Assembly: GCA_030374805.1 (NCBI GenBank)
Contig: JARGSG010000017.1
Span: forward strand, 682,001-746,000
Origin: Gracilaria gracilis
Lineage: Eukaryota; Rhodophyta; Florideophyceae; Gracilariales; Gracilariaceae
DNA: 64,000 bases
Reading direction: 5' to 3'
Shown: positions 10,494-23,411 of the stretch, piece by piece
How positions within the stretch are numbered: position 1 is the stretch's first letter
How the letters are laid out: each line of letters starts with the position of its first letter
The notes under the pieces: generated by a model
Seen by the model: only the letters and a program-made list of their open reading frames with translations
Told to the model about the DNA's origin: nothing
Databases searched by the model: none
Position numbers and translations under genes: made by a program

Positions 10494-11756
10494 CTTGTGT
10501 TTCAGGTTCACAGAACTGGCAGACTATGTTGCGAGGCGATAAAGTTTCTACGAAGAGTAGACAGATGGCAAGATGTGTTCAGCAAATCAGCTGATATTCG
10601 TAGACAGAGATTGTCTAGTAGGTGGCCAAAATGTTTTTGCAAAGTATATTAGACCCACATATTATGCGTGAATGATGACGAGCCGCATTGGTGCTGGAGT
10701 AAAATTGCGCTCCATATTGTCGCTGGCCTTCGTTTGGCAGCCACTCAAAAACGCCAGAACATCTGGCATGGACGATTATACTGCGAGGTGTGTGGGTAGT
10801 ATGATATCTTTGATTTTACGATACATGGTCTTGGGAATCGACTAGGTGGGCCAGTATTTTTCTACCAATCCCAGAGAACCGGTTTTAGTATCATGTCCTG
10901 GTAACCAACCTAACTATGCAAGAACAAGGTGTTACAGGTTAACTGCGGAGCAAATGCTCTTTTGTAAAACTGGTCAGATCTGTGTGCAAGCGTCAGTAAT
11001 CAACGTCCCAGAACGTGTCACTCTGAATCGTTACACAAAGCATACACTAAATTATATAAAATTGCAGAAATTGACGAAAGTGACGGATAAATGAAGATGG
11101 TTGCATGGAAAATCAGGCGCGCTGAAGCTGAATTATATGAAACTCAGCGAGCGACACGCCAATTCTTTGAAACGGGTCACCCAGCAAACGAAGGGAGTTT
11201 ATATAGTGAGGTTAAGTGGAAGGAGTCTCTACTGCATGATATGGGTTGATGCCTTCAAAGCCCAAATACTTGACGCTGTTAAACCATGGCCAACGATAAT
11301 TTCTTACGAAGCATTACTAATTTGTCTCGGTGGAGCAAGTGAAGTATTACAATGATAGAACTTTGTAGACGCGTTTGGTACAAAAGGACGCCAACGTCTT
11401 AGTTATTGATAACTCTTTTTGCTTCACAAAAAACGTCATAGATAAGTATCCAGGTCACGTCCTGGTGCCCCCTTTTTTTCGGTCACGACTGACCGTTTGC
11501 CTTTCGAGGCTGAAGGTGAGCTCCTCCACGATGATTTTAGGGACATCCACATCTACTTCCGTCAGAATCAGATACCCGTTCCAGTCGAGTACCACATCCC
11601 TGGAGGAAATGGATCTCCCAGTGGTTCCCAAAGATTTTACTGGAGATTAGAATGGCTTTCAGGCTTCTGAGGACGTCCCCGCTTCACCCGTTAAGAACAG
11701 GACGGAAGCAAAACCCCTGCAGTACCCTATAGTTCTATACTCGCTTCTGAGATTGA
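10494..11756. other. degenerate sequence upstream of gypsy pol
   Basis: No intact gene. Short frames around 11,100-11,640 may be decayed gag or protease of the gypsy element that follows, but no motif is clear enough to assign. Confidence 0.35.
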
Positions 11757-14560
11757 TGTCTGCGTAGCACACGAGTGGCAGTGCTCCCTTCAGGACACCA
11801 TCGCTCGTGATGCCCATGAGCGTACCTTTGATTTCCGAGACTTTCCCTTTCCAGACACCGACCAGAAGCAGATCATTCTTGATCGTTTTGTCGCGTCTCT
11901 CCGGGACGGTTCAGCATGATCTCTTTTCTGTTCTTTGCGCCACAGACATTGTTGCGTGGTCCTCTATGACCACCTACTTTCTGATGTGCCCGTGCTGCAC
12001 GCCTTCGAGATTAGCGACGATATTCGAATCCGGTCACGTCTCCTTCAACTTCCCCCAAAGCATGACGAGGTTTGCCGAAAGAGGTTTGACAAGATGCTCG
12101 CGCCTGGGATTGTGCGTACATGCTCGTCCGCCTGGTCCTTCTCCGTTTTCATCGCCACGAAGAAGGATGGCAAACCGAGGTTCTGTGTTGACTACAGAGC
12201 CTTGAGTCAGATCATGAAACCGGATCGTTTGCGGCTATCTCACATGGATCAGATCTTCGATCGCCTCGGCGGTTGGTAGTTGTTCACGACGCTGGATTTG
12301 TTCTCCGAATACTGGCAGATCGGCATATCACCAAGTTTCAAAAAGATGACAACTTTCGTGTATCGTCAAAGCACCTTTTAGTTCGAGTTCATCCCCTTTT
12401 GCCTGATGAGTTCCCCATAGACGTTCCAAGGGTTGATAGATTCCATTCTCGGTCGCATTGCGTTTGCACTTGTGTACCTTGACAACGTGGTCATATTCTC
12501 GAAGACCATGGACGAGCATGCCCATCATGTTTTTAAAGTGCTGAAGCTCATCGCCTCGCAAAGGCTGAAGCTGAAGATCGGCAAGTGCGACTTCGCCCAG
12601 CTCAAGATTAACCATCTTGGCAACATCATCGAGACTACTCTAGTGTCCGTCGAGATGAAGAAGATTGATTTGATTCGAAATGCCCCTCTAAATTCGTCGA
12701 CCACTGAGCTTAAGAGTTTTCGGGGCCTTGTCACCTACTACAGGCGCTTCATCAAAGTTTTTTCGCAGACTTCCGCGCCCTTTCACGCCGCCACCACCAG
12801 CAAGAAGCGGCTAGAGTTCACCACCGAGATGGGAAAGCCTTTGAGTAGTTGCAGAAGAAGCTTCTTTGCCCCCGAGTCTCGGTTTCTCGAGCATTGAGGC
12901 TCCGTCCAGTGTCGAAAAAGACGCCTTCACCTGGTCTTTGGGTGCTTTCTTGGCGCAGAAAAAGCCCGATGGCATGTTTCAACCAGTCTAGTACGCAAGA
13001 AGTACAATGAAAAAGTCTGAGGAGAATTACTTGGTTTTCAAGAAGGAGGAATTGGCAGTTGTGTTTTCCTTGAAGAAGTTTTGCATCAACATTTCCGGAT
13101 CGAAACCATTTCAGTTGGTTACGGATCATCAGGCCCTCAGGTATTTCTCTTAGAAAAAGAACGTACATGGCCGCCTCGCTCGTTGGTTGGATCTTTTCGC
13201 GGAGTACGAATTCGAAATTATGTATCGTTCTGGGACTGGAAATTTTGCCGCTCACTACCTCTCTCCGTGCTCGCAAAACCTGATAACTCGGAACACGATA
13301 TAGCATGGAAAGTCTCAGTTGCGTCAGAGGATTTTTTCGGCGGTCTCGAGCCATATTACGCCAATATATGCCGAAACCTTTATGGGATTGCCATGGACCA
13401 GCATTATGCCCTAGTTCTCCTTGCGATTAATAGGAACGCTGAAAAGTTTCTTCCGTGGAATGGAGAGCTATACCCTCGCACGAGGTCGGGTCTGATTCTG
13501 GTCCCCGCTATCCAGGAAGTACTCAATATTTTATACAGTGTCCACCACGAAGTTGGTCATTGGGATCTTTCGGTTACAAAGGACTTCATGCGAGATAGGA
13601 TATGGTGGCCCACTATGTTCTTCGACATTCTGGACTACGTGCAGAGTTGCGATCGATGTCAGTAAGCTGCACCTCTCCTCAAATATAGGCCAGGACACCG
13701 AGCCACTTTCACTGGACTCTTCCATACGTTCCCTGTCGACTTCGCCGGCCTTTTTCGGCCCAAAAAGCTCGGCAACCTCTTTCTGCTCATTGGGGTCGGG
13801 CATCTCACGGAATGGCTCATCGCCTTGGCCGCGAAAAGTTCCAACGTATCCGTTGTCCTGGACTTTGTGCGGAGGGAAATTGTCGCACCATTTCGTCTTC
13901 TCCGGGCCATCGTTTCGGACAATGCCACTGCCTTCATAGCATGTGCAGTTCAATCTCGTATGAACCAAAATGGTATTCATTGGAGACCTAGTTTGGCCTA
14001 AACACCGATATCAAACGGACAGGCCGAGGAAATGGCGGGTAAAATCAAGCTCGCAATAAGCAAGATAGTTGCCGATGTTGAGAGGCATTGGGATGCCGCC
14101 CTACAGAGGGTTTTATATGGAAACAGTAGCCTCCAGATGAGTTTCGAATATTCTCCGCTTGAACTACTGTACAGGACGGACCTCATTCTACACGTAATGG
14201 ATGTTTCGGCACTGATGGATGACGCTACTGTGAACAATCGTCTTCATGAGTAAGTTGTACGTTCCACTGGGCGTGCCCTGCGCATAGCAAAGCAGTCCGA
14301 TCACCGCCATGATTCTCAGTATGGAAATTGATTCACCGTTGAAGATGGATTTCTTGTGATTCGAGGAAAGGCACTGAATCCCAGTGTAGAGTGGCCCCCG
14401 TTGCAATCAAATTATCATGGTACGTGCAAGGTCATTCACGCAGACCTTCCCCGCTACACGTTGCTTTCTGAGAACCAGCGTCCCATTAGGAAGCCTATTC
14501 ATGCCTGGCGCCTGCAGCTGTACCGCAGAAGGTCTGCTTACCTTCGAGAGAGTCTCGTAC
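11757..14560 (+). pseudogene. Ty3/gypsy pol polyprotein, heavily degenerate (copy 1)
   Basis: Fragments in all three plus frames line up in pol order. At about 11,760-12,070 is the N-terminal pol segment. The reverse transcriptase follows at about 12,080-12,900, with 'KKDGKPRFCVDYRALS', a stop inside 'LFTTLDLFSEYWQI', then 'ALVYLDNVVIFS' (the YxDD motif reads YLDN) and 'SFRGLVTYYRRFIK'. RNase H is at about 12,900-13,260 ('FQLVTDHQALR'). The integrase has its zinc-finger piece ending 'YVQSCDRCQ' at 13,663, core 'FPVDFAGLFRPKK' and 'AIVSDNATAF', and Glu in 'NGQAEEMAGK' (about 14,020). The integrase C-terminus ('YHGTCKVIHADLP') reaches about 14,550. At least six stops or frameshifts exclude function. 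No chromodomain was seen. LTR-like promoter blocks at 7.9 and 15.45 kb may belong to it. Confidence 0.85.
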
Positions 14561-17539
14561 TGACCCTAACTAGTCCAGCGGGTCAGGAAGGCAGCTTTCC
14601 AAGCCAAGAAAATAGCATCAGCGTATTACCGATAAGGGTCAAATTCAGTAGGCTGGTCTCGGCGCTCACTTTGTGTCGATACGTTCTCGCTGGTCAGCCC
14701 GAATGAAATTGCCTCGTTCTACTAGGCATTCCCTTGGCTCAGGAGCAGTACGTCGTTTGGAACTTGACGCATGTGTGTCTCGCATTCTTCTGTTATAGAG
14801 GGCCATTTTTCGGCCTTCAGGCCACCACTTTTTTAAAACGCTCATCCCAGATGTATACCCCTCTATCAACAGCGACGTACGGATGAACTTTGCCACGTAC
14901 ATCTAACTCTTTGCAATGAGATGATACGGGTATCTGCCAGACGATCAGTTTTCTATCAAAGAAACGCATGCCCACATCAACAGCCAAGATGGTACCCGTC
15001 CACATCGTCTGAGGTACACCACGGATTTGAACAGAATGGCAGTACCGTTCATGTTCGATAAATCTGTGTAGTAAGTAGGATATGTCCCCTTTCCCCCTTT
15101 ATTGGTCGCCTGGTGTTGCTCCCGCTGGGTTTAAGAGTATATGGAGCGATTTCTCGGGCTGCTTGCACGGTACATGTGTTAGAAACAAGATATCAGTGTA
15201 CAAGTTTCTGTATTGGATTTTTGTGCGTATTTTTTTTTCTACGCATGTTTTAAGGGAGCGCACTGCAGGTTCTTCGTCAGCTTCACTTTCCACTTTCGCG
15301 CCCTTCCCACCTCGGTGAGTTGCAGAGACGGAAGTTATGTTGCATTAGAAAACAACTCATTGGTTATTGTATGTAGAAATGCGTATATAGTCTATTTTCA
15401 AGGTTAAATTGCGTATAAAAGGGTCTGAGCGGTCGCATTTAGACCACCTCCGGCCAGACCACTTCCCTTCGACAACCACCCCCACCTTTTCTTCACATTA
15501 AACTCTGTTTTGCTTTCTCCTTTTGTTTCTCCCCCCTTTAAACTTCGTTTTCCCCTTAGCAATTGGTCTCCCGCTTCTTCACCGACACAGGGCTGAAGAG
15601 CACCGTCCTTATTTAGAGCCTTCTTGTGCTTCGGCTCTACAAGCGTTGTTTCCCGAAGGTAACCTAAGGTGGATCTTGCGGGAGGGAGGTTCTGCTTCTC
15701 TGCTGTCTTTTCATGCTAGCTCCCGCCAGCATTTGAATTATAGTCTTGGTCTTGCTGTCGCTTCTGCTTGCTACGCGTTTCAGCCTCTTCATCGCTACTT
15801 TGTATTGGTTTTCTGTTTACTACGCACTCTTTCCAGCTACAGAAACGCAGCGTATTGGGCTCGTACGCTCGAAAGCACTTCCTGTTGTGTCCCTTTTGCT
15901 TTTATGTTTGTGTGCGCTCCCCCTTGGGCTTGTGACCAATCGCGCAATTTCTTTTACAAAAATGGTGTTCTCAGTATACAAAATGAAACTGCTTCAATGC
16001 TTCTTCGGATTTCGTGTGTCCTTTGCAGGCAACAATGACGAGGAGGTTCACTTAAAGCGTTGCTATCGCACATTGTCTCGCGATCTCATGCCGTAAGGTA
16101 GCCTGCACTTGCATCCGTTTGGAAAAGCTCGGAACAGGCGTCCTGCGTGCACTTTCAAGCTTTCGTCACAGCACAATAGCATTATCTGCATTCAGGATGC
16201 AGATCTTCCTATCCTTCCTATCCTAGCCGATATCAACGCAATCGATTCCAACTGGTCTCCATCTGAACACATTTCCTTCCACAACGGAATGCGCCCATAT
16301 TTTTGCAAATCATGGTCTCCGTCGAAAACGTTCCAAATCTAGTCGTCTGGACTCTGTGATTATCGACTCGTTACCTTCATCTGACAGAAGTGGAATCTAC
16401 ACGAGAACCTCATCCACCCCTATCCTCGAGAGCTGTTATGATACCTCTCCCGTGGAATGTCGCCAAATGTTTTCTCTCAGAAGACCCAGGTTCGCCTTTG
16501 TCTCCTTGTTAGACGAATCAGCTGGATCTCTCTCGCAGGTAGACCCGCCTTGCTCTCTTTGGAGGCTACCTTTCTCGTGACCCAACATATACGTACGGTT
16601 TCTACGGGTCTTCAAATCGATTTCAGGCGGGAAAGATCTGCCATATCCGAAGTCTTGCCCCTGGCTCATGCAACCCCGATCACCCGAGTTGGACTACGCT
16701 GGCTGCCTTCGATTAAAGCACTATGTCAGCCGGTGTCTCCCTCACTTTTATTTCTACAACTGAATTCCTGGATGACTTGGCATCTAGAGGACATGTTAGC
16801 ACCCAACTCGAACTGCACAAATTATGCTCCTTTGTTCACTGCTGTATGTTGACTCCAGCATTTTCCCACAAATGGCCACGTAAGCAATATATTGACGCCT
16901 TGAGAGGACACGCAGGCGTCCGTGCCCTTTAATGGACCATCTCACACATTATATGAGGCAAACTGCTCGTACTACTTTCTGACCCAGCGACCACAAGTGG
17001 TGCCTTCAACACGTGCAAGTATTCATCTTTCAGTCCATCACTTCCAGTCTGCCGCTTCGCCGCAGAAAAACTGGCACACGACTTGTGTCTCTATCTTCTG
17101 TACATTAATTCCCGTCTTAACCCAGCATATGCACCATGCCGACTTTGTTCAACCGATTGCCGTTTTCTAGAGCATTTTGTTTGACCTTTCGAAATCGCCG
17201 CATGGTAGAAGAGCAACGCCCGTCTTCCAAGCGCTTTCCTCACAAATCAACCTGATTAACTGTAAGGAGTTCTTTTTAAATGCTACGTATCTAGTGCTGA
17301 TCAGATCATATCACTCTCCGAGTATGGCTTTACCATGTTCTGATCCTTTCCTCTTTTAGCGGTAAGGTTGAAGTTCGCAACCCAATCACTTCATATCTAT
17401 GCATACTATAACTTCCGGACGTCTATAACTAGACTATTACACTCTGTGCAACTCTTTGATCAGCAGCTTTTGAGGTACATCAAACAATTTTGTGTTTGTG
17501 ATTTTTCTTCTAGTAAGCGGCAAAGAATGAACTACTTAA
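14561..17539. other. decayed repeat DNA, no gene assigned
   Basis: 15,414-15,560 looks like an LTR promoter and pyrimidine-rich leader. From about 15,740 a frame with hydrophobic segments ends in a weakly DnaJ-like stretch ('LKRCYRTLSRDLMP', 16,094) that lacks the HPD motif. 16.1-17.4 kb is pyrimidine-rich on the plus strand and stop-ridden. Nothing else recognised. Confidence 0.35.
15414..15477 (+). promoter_or_regulatory. TATA promoter with LTR-like initiator block (second copy)
   Basis: tataaaa at 15,414-15,420. The block cagaccacttcccttcgaca starts at 15,455 and matches 7905-7927 with two substitutions. The distance from the TATA box and the following C/T-rich leader are also alike. Confidence 0.5.
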
Positions 17540-17543
17540 TCGC

Positions 17544-20420
17544 TTAAATTATTTTCGTCGTCCTTATACTGTGTACGACTCTAAATCCCCCTCGAGGAGC
17601 ATTTGGGCCATCATGAGCTCCAACGATCTGATGAAAAATTGGTGAGCTGGAGTCCAATTGGTCTAGTTTCAGGACTTGCGCAAACTTGAGGGCGAAGCGA
17701 ACGACCTCAAACGCTGCACGAATGCTCGGCCCTTGATGCAGCTCGTTGAACAAAAGCGGAATCTATTTGCCTCCCGGACGTATCCAATCTACTAAGGAAC
17801 AAAATCTGGGACTCTCTTGAAGTAGTATACAGGGGAACGATGAAGAAGCTGCAACCAAGGTAAAAGTGGGGGGCTTCGAGTCTAATGCAACTAATGAAGA
17901 GCCTTCGGAGCATCCTGTTGATGATAGGCATTGGCTATTTCTTCAGTAATGGAAGGTTGGGCGAGTTTAGTAAGACTTGGAATACATCCACGACGCAAAT
18001 CAAAGCTCCCCATAATTCTTCCGCCATAAACCACATTGCTGAGGAATATGGCCCGGGAAAATACTTCCATATATGTAAACTCGGTACGGAGTCTCGCCAA
18101 GAAAAAGTTCGCATATTTCATTAGTCGAGAGGCCATAACCCTTACGACCGCGTCCTCAGACTCCACTACTCCGATCTTATTTGGCTTTCGAGCTATTCGT
18201 AGCTCTAAATTTATATAATGTGTGTTGAGAAGCCTCTTGAACATGCCTTCGTCAAACTCTGGGTCACCAAATACTGACTCAGGTGGGCCATGGATATTTA
18301 CCGAATGTTCCTCGAAAGCGCCGTACAGGTCACCCAACTCCCTCGCGTCTAGCACCACCGTAACAGAATACACTGAGGAACAATTAAACATGTGGAAAAT
18401 AGGTATACTATCCATGTCGGAGATGAACAGGCAGTCCATTTGATCATAGTTGTTCAAGGCATGGGAAGTTGGCGGAAGGAAACTTTCTTTGATGATGCAG
18501 ACCTACCTACTGACACACAAGTATTGCACTTCTTCAAGACTCCTTGGAGAGCTTTCTGTAGTACTAGAGTCAACGCATTCGCACGTCGGCATATTTCTTT
18601 CCTTTCCTCAGAAGGCATGTGTATATATCAATGAAACTGCGCTACAAAACGGGGACATAACTTATGTTCAGCGCACTTCTTCTTGAGTAATTAGTTAGAA
18701 GCACGATTAAAAAAACAGCGGTACCATGCGAAATAGGACACAATTGAATCGATCGTAGTTGGGAGGACTAAGAGCCTTGTCCGAATCGTGTCAGGTTGGT
18801 CTCCTGGGAGCTTGGAAGAATATGTCTGGAGTTTTGGATTTAAATTTCTTACCAGACCCTCTAGTAAAATATGCATATCCTCCTTACCAAGGAAGCATTT
18901 TGATGAGAAAGGTGGTTGCAAAGCAGCACAGGTTCATGAATGACGACCAATTAGAATGGTAAGAAGCTTCTGGATCATTTGCATCTATTTTAGGAACATG
19001 TCGAATGGCAAACGCAAGCCTGATGTCTTCACAGTTTGTTCTATAACCCTTGTAGAATAGTTCAAAATCCAGAGAAAGAAGCTAAAAAAAGATTCCGAGA
19101 TCCGATGCGATTCGGGGCGCTGGTTGCTCTCTACCCACGTTGCGAGGACATCGGAGGTCCAGAATTGGATTAAAGTCGTTCCCATCGCCTTTAGAATATA
19201 GGGATCTACTACCAGATATCAGGCTTGACTGTGTTTTGAAGTCGAGAAGCCTCTGCGAAGAGAGCAATTCGACTTACTTTGTGGGAAATCTCTTTTTCGA
19301 GGCGTACCATCTTCTTCAGATATGCTTATTCACCGTCATATGGACATTGCTTGGAATTTCTGTGTTGGGTTCCCAAACTACATTCGAAGCAAACCCCAAT
19401 GCGATTTGTAGAATGCGTTATGGAAGATACCGAGACGTGTTCGTCCTTTCGACCGGCTGAATCGGGAGATGACTGCTTCCTCTATCTTCCTCTCTTGGTA
19501 TTCGAGTGGAAAGTTTTGGTGGACCAGAAGTCCCTTCAATATTAGGCTTAAGGCCAAAGAACACCAGAGTTCTGTGCAACATGTGCTGTACAATGGATTC
19601 GACATATGTTCGGGAAACTTCATCAGATGCCTGCTTTGTCGCTGATGAAAGAGAATGCTACACTGAGACGGCGTCATCCATGTGCAGAACAACCTAGGGG
19701 GTCGAAGGTTTTTCCATCTCCTTTATATTCGCTGGCTTGCTCTCTACTTTGCGATATAGAAGAGGAGGAACCTGAAGTTCCAAAGTGTTCAAAATCTGCT
19801 TTATTTCTAGAAGATAGTCCTGGAAGAAGTTCTTCAAAGATTCATAGGGCTCCGGTAACTCCCTGTCTTCTAAAGTGCGTACAAGGGAGTCTAAAACCTC
19901 AGTATCTCTGTTGACCACTGCAATTGGGAAAAGAAGGCCATAAATCGCAACCTGGCGTTAAGCAGCCCTGGGGTGAGATTGTGAAAGAAGTCGCAGCATA
20001 GCCTTATGCAACGTATTCTCCGGAAGGTTCGAATTATCGATGAGATTATTTTCCAATACTTCCCCAATATGCGTGTAAGACTCAAATCCCGCATGCATAA
20101 GATGGCTGCGATGCTGATTCTAGGAGGCAGTCAACGAAAGTCACCACGTCCTCTGCCTTCTTACCGCGGTATGTGGAGACCTTGTTGAACGAAGAGGTGA
20201 GGCGATTTACAATCGCAATAGGTGAATCTGCTTCCACGAGGTCGACAATTTCTTACAAAAGTTTGATATAATTGTCACTACGGAAGTCAATGCCGCTTTG
20301 GGATTGGGTTTATCCGAAGATGCTCCTTCGTGCAGGCGGTAGTTCATGTTCAACTAGAAGCCGGCGAAGTAGAGTGTAAATGGTTTTGTAAGTATTATCC
20401 AGTCCCTTCTTATCGTCAAT
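17544..20420 (-). pseudogene. Ty1/copia-like gag-pol, degenerate (copy A)
   Basis: Reading from 20,420 downward: gag-like helices at about 19,918-19,694 ('RTLEDRELPEPYESLKNFFQ') correspond to those of copy B at 36.4-36.6 kb. A decayed aspartic protease follows at about 19,140, where the expected D-T-G-C-P-R site reads 'LDLRCPRNVG'. The integrase core (18,457-17,891) is the best-kept part, with all three acidic positions: Asp in 'DQMDCLFISD', Asp in 'SVFGDPEFDEGMFKR' and Glu in 'GVVESEDAVVRV'. The part after the integrase continues to 17,544 ('IRAAFEVVRFA'). The RT was not found and is probably deleted. Assignment to Ty1/copia rests on gene order (protease, integrase, then RT) in copy B. The protease and integrase are of the type seen in divergent copia clades of algae and marine animals (inference). 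Confidence 0.75.
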
Positions 20421-21179
20421 GCAGATCATTTATACCCATTCAGGAACATTACGACTCCACTAGAGTGCTTTTATGGCACAGTCAAAATGAAGAGCGTTGT
20501 GATGATTAAATATACAAGACGCCTGCAATTTTGGCTTATAACTATGATATAGTGTTGGAAAGGAAGTGTGTGAGAGCCGTGCGCAGAAAAGTACAGACGT
20601 AGACGCAGTCGTAAGCACTGGTGAACAAAACGGAGCAAAATTGATTCCTCCCGTTTGACCTTCTCCGCACAGGACCCAGACGGGCTTTGATTTCATTTCA
20701 ACCTGTCCGTCTCGATCCAGTGTAGCTTTTTGATCTTTTACAGTTCAATTTGCAAGCGAGCTGCGGGAGCAGTGGGGTAGCGTGAGACAGGCCTGCGCAA
20801 TAGCTTTTGGCACACTCCTCCCCGGCCGCGCCCAACCTCCGAACTCTTGCACTACCACTTAGAAGTGGAAGACACGCCCTGCAAATAAATAACTGCGCGA
20901 TAGATGGCATGTCGCTTGATCCGGAATCAACTACTATACTAGATTTAGCAAAAAAATCTTAAAATAACCAGGAAATTCTTGTAGTCTTAGAGACATAGGG
21001 TCATAAAGCGACCAAAAGCTGCCTTACAAGCCCTTGTAAATATAAGGCAAGCTAAGATCGATTCATTTATCTCTTCCGTATTCGTTTAATAATGCGTAGT
21101 ACCACTTCCACGTTCCAGACCCTGGAGAGCACGGTTATGCTTGACCGAAATAACCAAGCTAGCCAGCTGAGTAGGCATT
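20421..21179. other. no gene recognised
   Basis: Short frames only. 20,460-20,930 is slightly GC-richer than its surroundings but shows no domain on either strand. Confidence 0.4.
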
Positions 21180-21810
21180 GATTACCATATACACTTTGCA
21201 AATTTCATGAACTTCATTTCATTCGAATAGAGACTAATTGCCGCATATACACGCCGGGCCATTTGACACCTAATGTTCTCGATAGAGTTAAGATCCGGTG
21301 AAAGAGACTGTTACTTTACTAGACGTACATAATTTTCATTCAAAAACTCTTTTGCCTCATGGCTAGCGGTGAATGAGCACGTCATCTTGCCGATATATCC
21401 AGGCCACGGGCATAATATCTTAATAAATGGGAGCACAACATCCTTCATAATCTTGAGGTAGGTGTTGATAGTCTCACGCCCATTCATGACCACAGGTTCT
21501 GTGTTACCATGCCTTTAAATTACTCTCCAAACCATCACCCATCCTCTTCTCTTCCGGTGCTTTGATTGAACAACTTCTTTCTGCCTTAAATCATGCCAAT
21601 GTAGTGCAAGCCCCCTGAGGGATTTTTCCCGTCTTAGTTGCTTTTGCCCTTGGGTGATTGCACGCGTACCACCACAAGTTGCGAGCTGCAAACCGCCATT
21701 TGGTTGTACAATTTGTGCACTCTGTGCATGTGCGCTCGTACTACAGCTCCAGTATGGATATGATTGGTACACGTGAGGCACGGGTGCAAGAGATGGTCGG
21801 CACAGCATTG
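21180..21810 (-). pseudogene. Tc1/mariner-type transposase remnant
   Basis: Minus-strand fragments follow the C-terminal half of Tc1-like DDE transposases in order: 'GWVMVWRVI' (about 21,520), then 'VVMNGRETINTYLKIMKDVV' and 'LPFIKIL' (21,490-21,410). A degraded second-Asp region and 'HEAKEFLNENYVRLVK' follow, then after a stop 'SLSPDLNSIENIRCQMARRV' (about 21,300-21,240). The last is the family's 'SPDLNPIENVW' block holding the catalytic Asp/Glu. In-frame stops at about 21,515 and 21,308 and the missing N-terminal DNA-binding half make it non-functional. Confidence 0.8.
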
Positions 21811-21887
21811 ATGATAGTTTAGATATTTATTAGATAGTATTTGCCCAGTTTAGGGAATTTTTGCATACAATATATAGTGCCAGAACA

Positions 21888-21931
21888 CCAAGGCGCGGTC
21901 AATCGGAAACCAAGGCGCTGTCACTCGGTAA
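21888..21931. repeat. 22-bp direct duplication
   Basis: Two adjacent 22-nt units starting accaaggcgc, about 82% identical by eye. Confidence 0.6.
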
Positions 21932-22574
21932 ACTTCCCGACAAGGGTTGCCTCTAGACTTCTGCGCCTTCTTCAGTACTACACACCTCCTTGGAGGGATA
22001 CGACATTGCAAACGGGTCGTCTATCGACCCTGCATCTCTCAAACGAACCCAATTCTTCGACTATAACCAACTGTTGTAGTGTTCGCCCTTATGTAAGGTA
22101 TATTCCCGCTTTACCATTTTCGTGTAAAAACTCTCATGACTTTCACATTTCCTGATAACTATTTGAAGAATACAATAAAACCGTATCTCCATAGTATTCT
22201 AACTTCAGAAAATCGACTTTCAAAATATCCAATTCCTATCAGATGTGTATCTTAGATTTTTGGTGGGACAGAATGCGAACTTGGAAAAAGTTTTTAAGCA
22301 ATCTTTGCAACCGGTAAGTTATATAATTTCAAAATTGCAACCTTGTTCGTATCTCACTGGTTTGGCAAGCCTGACCGGTAAATGCAAACCATTTCATTTA
22401 CATACATTTTATTTTCGAAGTGGGACCATAAGAAAGAAGTATGTGCGGATTGTTGTGTCTGAGAATGAGTGCAGGGTTATCGATACTGCATGGTAAAAGA
22501 GTGAGCGAGCGAAAAGACGTTCAAGTCTTGCAGTCAAAACATTTCTATATCCGGAAAGCTTTAAGCAGACCTAG

Positions 22575-23175
22575 CGGATATCTGTGGTACAGGTTGGATG
22601 TAGTATGGTATCGCTGGATGCATCCAGCGATACCATACTAATCTTATGAAAGAAGTGTGGTACCAATATGAAAGATGTACAGGAATGAAACAGGTTCGAA
22701 AACATTTGATTCATTAAAGATGTCAAATTGATATATATGTTACACATCTTTGGTACACTTTCACATGTTTCTGATAGAAGTGCAATATATTTTGAAATGG
22801 GCCACATGCAATCGGGCTCAAAAAAGTGTCTGAAATGCATCGGACCCCAGCCCAGAACTTGGCAGAGACTCGTGCAAGTATAATAATCAGTTGATTGCTA
22901 TCTTAGGTGCCCCGTGAACCGTAATTTTGCCCCGAATATTGCCGAAAAAGTGGCTTAATAATTCCCAGTGCAAATCTGTGATACAGGTTGGATATTGACA
23001 TGATATCTCTGTGGGACGTAGGATTAGAATGAAACTTTTATCGTACAGATATTTCGAAAGGATACAGTTCCGATAACTTTGGATATATTTCAGAAGTGGA
23101 ACTGATATATATGTCATATATCTTTGGCACTATTTCCTACATTTCGGATAAAAGTGCGATATACTCCGAAATTTA
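22575..23175. repeat. two diverged copies of a ~230-bp AT-rich unit
   Basis: Unit 1 (about 22,575-22,810) and unit 2 (about 22,970-23,175) share, in order, 'tctgtg.tacaggttggat', 'ctgatatatatgt.a.a.at', 'ctttgg.ac' and 'gataaaagtgc.atat' blocks with matching spacing. They are direct repeats about 395 bp apart. Unit 1 carries a palindromic insertion (22,601-22,640) absent from unit 2. Confidence 0.65.
22601..22640. repeat. perfect 40-bp palindrome
   Basis: tagtatggtatcgctggatg at 22,601-22,620 is followed immediately by its exact reverse complement at 22,621-22,640, with no spacer. It interrupts repeat unit 1. Confidence 0.95.
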
Positions 23176-23411
23176 TCATATCAGATCTCCATCAAAATTA
23201 TACCCTAAATACATCAGATCCATATCAAGACCCTTCGTGAGACTCACCCAAATATTATATCTAATTGAACAATACACTAAATACGTATCTGAACTGTATC
23301 ATAACCTTAGAAATTCTGCTTCAAATATATCCAACTCATATCCCATGTGTATCTCAGGTTTCCACCGGGATTTACAATCTAGAGAGCTCTTCCTGCAAAC
23401 CAACCATCTTT

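Noticed and set aside
15740..16096. DnaJ-like segment ('LKRCYRTLSRDLMP') after hydrophobic helices
   Set aside because: No HPD tripeptide, a poor helix I match, and surrounded by stop-ridden repeat DNA; likely chance.
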